Origin: Planococcus citri
Lineage: Eukaryota > Arthropoda > Insecta > Hemiptera > Pseudococcidae
DNA: 64,000 nt
Direction: 5' to 3'
Assembly (NCBI RefSeq): GCF_950023065.1
Contig: NC_088679.1
Span: 66,030,001 to 66,094,000, forward strand
Shown one piece after another: positions 58,818 to 64,000 of this stretch. The position numbers and the translations under genes are program-made. Numbering within the stretch: position 1 is the stretch's first letter; the number at the start of each line of letters is the position of its first letter. A model generated the notes under the pieces. It was given only the letters and a program-made list of their open reading frames with translations. It did not search any database and was not told the DNA's origin.

Positions 58818-61800
58818 ATGGATTGAAAAAAGCGAGGGTCCTGAAACAAACTGACGAAGGCGGTCAAAATATCCCAAAATTTTGAAAATTGACATTTCCT
58901 TCACTTTTGAACATTTTGTTTTCGAGTTGATTTGTTCAGTTTTGAAATTGGATATTGCAGAAATATAAGCAGTAAAGAATAATTTTGACTCCATGAAGAG
59001 GCTATGAGAGGGGGGGGGGGCGTTGCTTATCGCAAAACTTTTTGAAAATTGAAAAAAATCCACCAAGTCCAAGATTTTTTTTGATTTGTGAATTGAAATA
59101 AATACCTACTCTGGTAGTATGTACATATTTAAGGCATGAAGGACAAGGACATAGAATGAGATGAAAAATCGGCCAAACTCCTCAAAAAATTTTAAAATCT
59201 GTATTTTAGTGATTTTTGTACACGTTTGGGATCAGACTATGGAAAAATCACCCTTGATTTTCCTGGATTTCACCGGAACGATGAATTCGTAAAAAATTAT
59301 TTTCTGTATTTTTGAAGAAATTCAAAAATACAGCGCATTATGGTTCCAAAATCTATCATTGGCGATAGAATTTGGCTTTGGAGACATTTTCATTACCCCC
59401 CCTTCGCCCTTGCCCTTGAACATGGTGAAAATACCGAAAAATTGCAAATAAAATGCAAGTAATAGGTACATTGTATGTTTGATATTCGATTGCTTCTGAG
59501 TTCAAAATTCTTTGTTTTTTTTCCTACTCAATGCATTTCTCGGTGCTCTTACAGCCCCTCCCCGCTCTTTTAAAAATAATTGAAAAATTATGAAAATATG
59601 ATCTGAGATAATCTATTCTCTCTGATTTGAAGTCGCTGAAGTCGATCATCTATTTACTCGTACTTTTTTGAATTGAACCCTCGTTGCCTGTTTATAGCTT
59701 TTCATGTCGTTACAAAATGAATTTATCATTATATTTGTATACCTAAGGTACCTTCTCATTTGGAATTTGCCAACTTCGCCTCGTTTCATATCAAGAAAAT
59801 CCCCCGGATTCGTTTTTCTGTAGGTACGAGCAAAAAATTAATTATACACATCCGGAGTAAATTAATACGAATGAATGAGCTGAATAGACGAGTTCCGAAT
59901 GAGAGAGCGGATTACGCATAAACATGGTGAAAGAAATCAAAGAGAGCTGGTCGATGGAAATTGGCAGATGAAAAAAGTTGGGCCTATATAACTAAGTATA
60001 TAAGTCTTGGAAAATAAACAAAGGTTTATTTAAATCCGCCGCTACGGTAGGCGTACGAAGGGACGAGGGTGGCGGAAGCAGTGGCGTAAAATCGTAATAT
60101 AAATTCAATCAAAAGTTCAATATTATTTCTACTACGATGAAAAGTGCGCCAAAGAGAGAAAGCGCTAAATACTCGAAGCGTGTGCGGTTTGGAATTTTTT
60201 TTGCTCCCTCGCTCACGTTTATCGGTTCGCGCGCTACCATGTATATTTTTGTACATTACGTTCGGGCGCGTGTATTTGTACGCTTATTAAACAGCACACA
60301 ACGTACATATATGTATGGTACTATACGAGGAAATATACGGATGTACACGTAGGTATAAAGCAGACAGTACAGATGAGACCGTAGAGATGAAGACGACGAG
60401 ACGCATTTATCCACATAGGAAAAGTGGTGAAAATTGAATAGCGTATACTCTTTACATATATATGCATTTGAAAAGGAGGAGTAAAGCATGACGACGACGA
60501 CGTTAGAAGGCTGGGGGGCAGGGGGCAGGGGCCAGGGAGACACGGCCGCGTCGTATTAAGATTGTAATTTTTATTCGCTTTGTGCTGCAGATCGTTAATA
60601 CGGCGGCGGGGGGACGGTCGCGGTCGCAGAGGCTGTACGTAAAATGGAAATTTTTACGATCAAAGGGTTTTTAAGGGGAAAGTTATTTAACAAAGCTGAG
60701 CGCAAAATAATGACAGCGCCGCAAAATCGAAAGTTCGCTATTGTTAAAAGCTTTTCAAATCTAATAAAAATTTTATGAAATATTACGGCGTGTTTCGCGT
60801 CGCGCGCGCCAACTTATATACCGCTAAACAACACGCGAGAAAAAAACTCGACATCGCGATGCTGCCCCCTGCCCCCCGCCCCCGCCCCGCCTTGCCCTGT
60901 ACCTTATGTCTCGTACTTCGGCATACTTTTAGCTGGATGCTGAGTTCAGGAGAGGGCGATGAAATTAAAATATTCTCGAGTCGAAGGCGAATATAGGTCT
61001 AGAACGATGAAAACGAACGACGGATTAATAATCAACCGTTTTAGTGTTTTTTAAAAAGCTGCGTCAAGACGGTAAAAAAAAAATACGTCGAGTGGGTAAA
61101 TTTTCAGCTAACACTGACGACGATGCGACACTACTGAGTCGAGTTGGAGAGAATTTTTCAAGTGTTCGAACCATAACGATGGTAAAAATTTACACCTTAA
61201 AAGTGCGACTCGATGATGAAAGCTATTGGTTTATGACTTTTGGCGTGAATTTTTCTATATTACGTTGCGTCGAGTGTTTTTATCATATTTTTTAAGATAT
61301 CGCGGTTCGACGAAATTATTATAATAGATGGAAATATTTTACGGTTTTAGCGAACCTCTCTCGTCTCGTTTAAAAACTATAGATGATTATTTTGTTTAAT
61401 TTTTCCCCAAAAAAATGGATATTATTGGTTGAAAATCAGCATTCGTGGAGTTTGACTTGATTTGCTCAGAATTTTCAATTTTGGTGTTTTGGAGTTGGAA
61501 GTGTTTCTAACCTGAGATTTATTCAAAAGTTATTTTATTTTGAAAAATGTGTGATTGTACCTGTCTATTTTGTACGAGTATCTTTGATCCATTCTTCCAT
61601 TTTCCCACTGTTTGTGAGGTTCGTCGGTGTCTGTGAAAAAAAAGAAAAATTTCCAAAATATTCTATTTTTTTATTGATTTTTTTCTGGTTGGAAATTTCA
61701 GATTTGAATCATCCAAAATATCTCAATTATCTGTTCAATCACAGTCATTCAAATTTTTACGTCTCCCCCCTTTCATTAGGGTAAAAATATGTTTTTGTTT

Positions 61801-62144
61801 TTACTAATGTGGATGATTTTTTTTTGGAGAAATTTAGACCCTCGAAAACACTAAAATTGGCTCTCTAAACGTGATTATATTGAAAATGTGACGATCAAAA
61901 ACATAGGTTTATTACTGGAATAACAAATTGCTAGATATTTGATTTTTTTCATTCATGAATTACGCAATAATAAAAAAAGTTATTTCGTATGGAAAACTAC
62001 CTAAAGAAATTTTGAGCCTCTTAGTCGTACAGGAAGCAGAGGAGGCTGAGCCAGGGGTCCTTAAAGTAGGGTTATTTTTGGAGGAAAAAAGTATGGATTT
62101 TGGCTAATTTTTAGTTGTATGGGACTCTCAATTTTTTCCAAAAA
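58818..62144. other. No gene seen; includes a GC-rich, CpG-rich island at 60500-60970
   Basis: 59700-61330 is unique. 60480-60960 has the highest GC in the window (ACGACGACGACG, GGCGGCGGGGGG, CCCCCCGCCCCCGCCCC). Short frames here show no domain. It could be a promoter or an enhancer, but no transcript structure is visible. Confidence 0.4.
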
Positions 62145-63010
62145 AAAAGTAACTTTGGTAACCAGAAGAATTTTGAAAAAGTTACGAAACAATATTCAAA
62201 AAACAATTAAAAAAAACTACAAAACCTGAGCAAGACATCTTAATGTAGGAAAAAGTCACAGAAAAAAAATAAGTGAAATTAACTCAGCTATTAAAGTCGA
62301 ATAATGAAACTCGATCAAGACTTATGCAAAGAGTAAGATCTTTTGGCAATTATTGACAAAATGACTGATTCTTTTTCGTAATTTTGCCAAAAGACTGAGA
62401 CAATTTTGTAACTTTTTGCTAAAAAAGTGAGAATTTTTAGCAATTTTCGATAAAAAGTGATTTATGAAAGTCATAAAAAAGTCATGAAAAAGTAATGAAT
62501 TTTGGTAGGTGGTCATGAAAGTCATGAAAAGTAATGAAAAAGTCATGAATTTTGCTCGAAATACACTTGAAAATTTTTTTAAAAACCCAAAATTTAAAAA
62601 TGAAAAATTTGTTGAAAAAAATCAGAAAAATGAAAAAACTAAACTCACTTGCCTACAAATTTTTTTTTAAAATCCATATTTTTTTGGAGGGGGCGTGGGA
62701 GGGGGTATTTTCATGCAGTAAAAATGTGAAAAATAGGTGGTGAAAAAGTCATGATTTTTTTTTCTGGGAGTTTTGTTAGACACCCTGCTTTAGTAACCAA
62801 AACAGTTTTGAAAAGTAACTAAAAAAGTTACAAGACGCGAACAAAATATTTTACTGCAAATAAATCACAGAAAAGACCAGAATAAATCATTCAAAAATGT
62901 AAAAAAATGACTTTTTGGCAATATATTGGCTAAAAATGTACTTTTTCCAAATTTTTGTCTGAAAAATGAGACGAAATCTCGCAACTTTTTGGTACTGAAG
63001 CAAGACTTCT
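62145..63010 (+). repeat. Minisatellite tract with head modules and a solo CAGGGTGTCTAA-type end
   Basis: AAAAGTAACTTTGGTAACCAG (62154) and AAAAGTAACTAAAAAAGTTACAAGACGCG (62812) are head modules. GTTAGACACCCTG (to 62787) is an end of the CAGGGTGTCTA family. Between them lie repeated CATGAAAAAGTCATGA words. From 62900 GACTTTTTGGCAATAT units follow the second head. Confidence 0.65.
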
Positions 63011-63020
63011 GACAATGAGC

Positions 63021-63641
63021 AATTGAAGGGTTAAATTCCAAGTCGGCCTAAGTCCATTTTTATCATTTTTGAGTTAGCAGCGCCATCGGGTGGTACAGGT
63101 CGGTTAACACCTTTATCACCTTGTCCCAACACCTGGCGTTACTTTTTTCGCTCAGGAGCGCTGTTTTGCCGGCTCGAAAAAACAGCTGATTATTCCAAAG
63201 TGGCCTAAATCATACATTTTTTAAGAATTTGTATACAAGTGCGGTTGTGTCGGTTTTTTTTCAAGTTTTTCAACGATTTTCGAGAGACGAAATTTGAAGG
63301 TGCTTCGAATGAAATTGTTTCAGAAATGTATTAAATTAATGATTCGTGAATTTTTTTTTGAAAAAACGCGTTTTTCAGCTCTTTTTCGAAATTTTTAACA
63401 TCAGATAATTCCAAATGGGCCTAAGTCCACTTTTTCTGACTGTTTGACGCGCTCTGGAGCTGAAAATACGCAAAATTAAAAAAATACCAATACGGTACTT
63501 TAAAGCAGAAAGATCAAGCTTCACAACCATATAATCACATCATTTATTATTGAAGCGGAAGGGCGAGAAAAACACAAATAAGTGTTTTTCTCGAAACGGA
63601 AAAAATGGACATAGGCCGACTTGGAATTTAACCCTTCAATT
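63021..63641. mobile_element. Inverted-repeat DNA element with AATTGAAGGGTTAAATTCCA ends
   Basis: The terminal inverted repeat is about 38 bp (AATTGAAGGGTTAAATTCCA...GGCCTAAGTCCA). The motif CCAAGTCGGCCTAAGTCCA recurs inside as CCAAATGGGCCTAAGTCCAC (63410) and CCAAAGTGGCCTAAATCAT (63196). No coding capacity and no target duplication were seen. It is inserted in the minisatellite tract, which resumes after 63641. Confidence 0.75.
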
Positions 63642-63872
63642 TCTGGCATAAAAGTGAAAATTTTTGGCAAAAATGCGAGACTATCAATTTTGGTAAGAAG
63701 ATACAAACCTTTGAATTATTGAGAAAAAATTGATACCTTTTTGAAATTTTTTGCAAAAAAGCGATAGTTTTTGATTTTTGGTGAAAAAGTGAAACTTTTT
63801 TAGTAATTCAATTTTAGCGAGGATTTTTATAAATTTTTTGGAAAAGCGAGACTTTTTGGAAATTACTCTATT
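63642..63872 (+). repeat. Minisatellite tract, continued
   Basis: GAGACTATCAATTTTGGTAAG, GCGAGACTTTTTGGAAAT and similar units. Confidence 0.65.
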
Positions 63873-64000
63873 GCAAGGTGTCTAACAGCTGGTCCTATTA
63901 GTCCTACTAAAGTCCTACTTTTCAACAATTTGGTCCAAAAGTCCTACTATACCTTTTTTTCTATAAGACTTTTTCAAATTTTCAATTTTTCTGGAATTTT
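63873..64000. mobile_element. Left end of another CAGGGTGTCTAACAG-family element, cut by the window
   Basis: GCAAGGTGTCTAACAGCTGG is followed by repeated AGTCCTACT words, parallel to the GGTCCTTCT words after the end at 26430. The right end lies beyond the window. Confidence 0.5.

Overview
This is a eukaryotic, strongly AT-rich window, most likely from an insect. Dispersed GGTAGGTA/TACCTACC and TACGAGTA words, the transposon load and the gene content fit a sternorrhynchan hemipteran such as a mealybug, but the species is an inference. There is no bacterial gene organisation: nearly all open frames of 60-130 codons are chance or repeat-derived.

The one host gene that can be named is a CELF/Bruno RNA-binding protein gene (CELF1/2, arrest/bru type) on the + strand. 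Its conserved 49-nt exon, encoding the end of RRM1 (MHHPIQMKPADSENRN), lies at 15685-15733 between good splice sites. No exon for the rest of RRM1 was found upstream and none for RRM2 downstream, so both flanking introns appear to run out of the window and the downstream one is at least 48 kb. Two signals sit in that downstream intron. At 21445-21655 is a 70-codon open segment ending at a good donor in the same phase as the 49-nt exon, a candidate alternative first exon for an isoform without RRM1. At 51489/51490 a strong branch point, pyrimidine tract and CAG are fused directly to GTGAGT, the structure of a recursive splice (ratchet) site. A second donor 62 nt further on would define a stop-containing RS-exon.

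The rest of the intron is repeats. DNA transposons with visible target duplications include a PIF/Harbinger-like foldback with TAA (7901-9048), a foldback with TTA (13282-14979), a hAT-like element with an 8-bp duplication and DRE-like TATCGATA clusters at both ends (21970-22989) carrying a nested TA-flanked element, a hAT MITE (34711-35083), a TA MITE (35832-36080) and an element with a 9-bp duplication (43431-43850). Others show inverted ends only: 17914-18164, 44742-45590, 50740-51380, 63021-63641 and the CAGGGTGTCTA-end family. Two broken non-LTR retrotransposons lie on the - strand: an RTE-like one (35116-36430) and a 5'-truncated Jockey-like one with poly-A tail and 11-bp target duplication (42807-44637).

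Several kilobases are degenerate short-period tandem DNA (6190-7897, 11090-13215, 17100-19140, 25560-26210, 39310-40010, 53840-54290, 62330-63010), much of it one family of GACTTTTTGGCAATTTT-like units. Between repeats are less repetitive, CpG-richer islands (for example 19490-21960, 28000-30200, 46400-47100, 60500-61300) that may hold regulatory DNA but show no recognisable genes.
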